DNA of 64,000 bases from Nitzschia sp. DOCU1 (Eukaryota > Bacillariophyta > Bacillariophyceae > Bacillariales > Bacillariaceae), in assembly GCA_951394045.1 (NCBI GenBank), contig OX595991.1, positions 1,736,001 to 1,800,000 of the forward strand, in the 5' to 3' direction. The notes under the pieces were generated by a model that ran no database searches, was not told where the DNA came from, and saw nothing but the letters and a program-made list of their open reading frames with translations. The translations under genes were made by a program, and so were the position numbers. Shown piece by piece: positions 63,113 to 64,000 of this stretch. Within the stretch, counting starts at the first letter, position 1; the number at the start of each line of letters is the position of its first letter.

Positions 63113-64000
63113 ATGCGAGTGTTCTTGACGTTTCTATCGATGATGTTGCTCATTCGAAGGAACAATGTCCTTCTTCGAGCCTACGCCTTTGCCACGACGC
63201 CACCTACTACGAGCAGTTCCAAATTGGCGTCTCCTCATCGCAAGGCGAGATTGCCTACTACTACTCAGCTCTTTTCTTCCATCAATCTACCCGAAAAGAC
63301 TACCATTCCGGTAAAGGCGGTAGACAATTTACCAACAACTCCAGATAGGTATCTCGCAATCGCCTCCCAGCAGCAGCAAAAATCGTTTGGAGGCCTCTCG
63401 TATTTTGAGATTCCTAATGCATTGAAACGAGTCGTTTTCGTGCTTGGGGGTCCAGGAAGTGGAAAGGTAAGGCATAGAATATGGGTTTTACGATGCTTTG
63501 CTTCATGAAGGCTTTTGGCGCTGATTATTATTTTATTGGGATCACTTCCTGTCATTACAATCCTTCAGGGTACCCAAAGTGATTTGATTCTTCAAAATTA
63601 TCCTTGCGTTCACTTGTCGGCTGGGGAATTATTGCGACAGGAGACAACCAAAGAAGGCTCTCCCCATGCTCAAATGATTGAAGAATGCCTCGTGGCTGGT
63701 AGAATAGTTCCGGTGGAAATCTCACTGGCCTTGCTCGAACAGGCCATGAAAGACGCTCCAGGAGAATCGTTGGTGTTTTTGGTGGATGGATTCCCTCGCA
63801 ATTTCAATAACTTGAATGGATGGACGGCGCGAATGCCCCAGGTTTCTTCGGTAGTTGGTGTCTTGCATTACGATTGTCCATTGGAAGTATTGGAGAAGAG
63901 AATTTTAGAACGGGCCAAGGATTCTGGTCGATCGGACGACAATCTGGAAAGTCTTCGAAAACGATTCAAGACGTTCAACGCGGATACAATGCCAGCAGTG
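63113..64000 (+). CDS. UMP-CMP kinase, plastid-predicted (3' end outside the window)
   Basis: Exons 63113-63466 and 63569 onward (102-nt intron); 262 residues are visible and the frame is open at the edge. The first 25 residues form a signal peptide ending in RAYAF|ATTPP, an ASAFAP-like motif, and a Ser/Thr/Pro/Lys-rich transit region follows, so the plastid is the likely site. The P-loop is VFVLGGPGSGKGTQ, interrupted by the intron after Lys. LSAGELLRQ, GRIVPVEISLALLEQAM, DGFPRNFNNLNGW and SGRSDDNLESLRKRFKTFNADTMP follow the UMP-CMP kinase signature rather than that of long-lid adenylate kinases. It would phosphorylate UMP and CMP with ATP for nucleotide supply in the organelle. Confidence 0.9.

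Noticed and set aside
1..64000. CRISPR arrays, rRNA operons and tRNA genes
   Set aside because: No regular short direct repeats, rRNA-like sequence or convincing tRNA cloverleaf was seen by eye on either strand; tRNAs could still be missed without a search tool.

Overview
The window is nuclear DNA from a photosynthetic stramenopile, most likely a diatom. It is gene dense (about 24 genes in 64 kb). Introns are short (about 60-160 nt, GTAAGT-like donors, AG acceptors), and one intron of about 790 nt is inferred. Several proteins begin with a signal peptide followed by an 'ASAFAP-like' cleavage motif (A-W/F just after the hydrophobic core), the bipartite presequence of plastids of secondary red-algal origin. 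A Mg-chelatase H subunit shows that the cell makes chlorophyll. An intact Ty1/copia retroelement fits the diatom CoDi-type elements. I infer a diatom and cannot name the species.

Layout. 0-15 kb: end of a cytosolic aspartyl-tRNA synthetase, a small predicted thylakoid protein, ERCC1, Mg-chelatase H (plastid), a cycloartenol-type oxidosqualene cyclase with an extra membrane domain, a plastid-predicted JmjC oxygenase, and a small NYN-type ribonuclease. 16-37 kb: four calcium-dependent protein kinases (CDPKs; one on the minus strand, three on the plus strand) interspersed with a type II membrane protein, a PPIP5K/Vip1 inositol pyrophosphate kinase with a C-terminal membrane anchor, a PhyH-like oxygenase, a zinc-ribbon-like protein and a degenerate acyl-adenylate enzyme. 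37-51 kb: a 2OG-Fe(II) oxygenase, a coiled-coil protein, an EEP-fold hydrolase with two candidate first exons, a plant-type tRNA ligase with a plastid-like presequence, a lumenal TPR protein, a membrane protein of unknown function and an ankyrin-repeat protein. 52.4-59.7 kb: a 7,286-bp copia retrotransposon on the minus strand (400-bp LTRs differing at one base, target duplication AGGCC). 59.7-64 kb: a COQ10/START protein whose upstream region was hit by the element, a GT49-like glycosyltransferase, and the start of a plastid-predicted UMP-CMP kinase.

Themes. Calcium and inositol pyrophosphate signalling genes are clustered. The four CDPKs share a long or intermediate insertion between the glycine loop and the ATP-binding lysine, and the same altered third EF-hand. 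At least six proteins appear to be addressed to the plastid or thylakoid (ChlH, the 108-residue protein, the JmjC oxygenase, tRNA ligase, TPR protein and UMP-CMP kinase). Gene starts were set at the first real ATG, since several open frames extend upstream only through TTG or GTG. Splice sites were placed by reading GT/AG signals together with frame and protein-family continuity; none has transcript support here.
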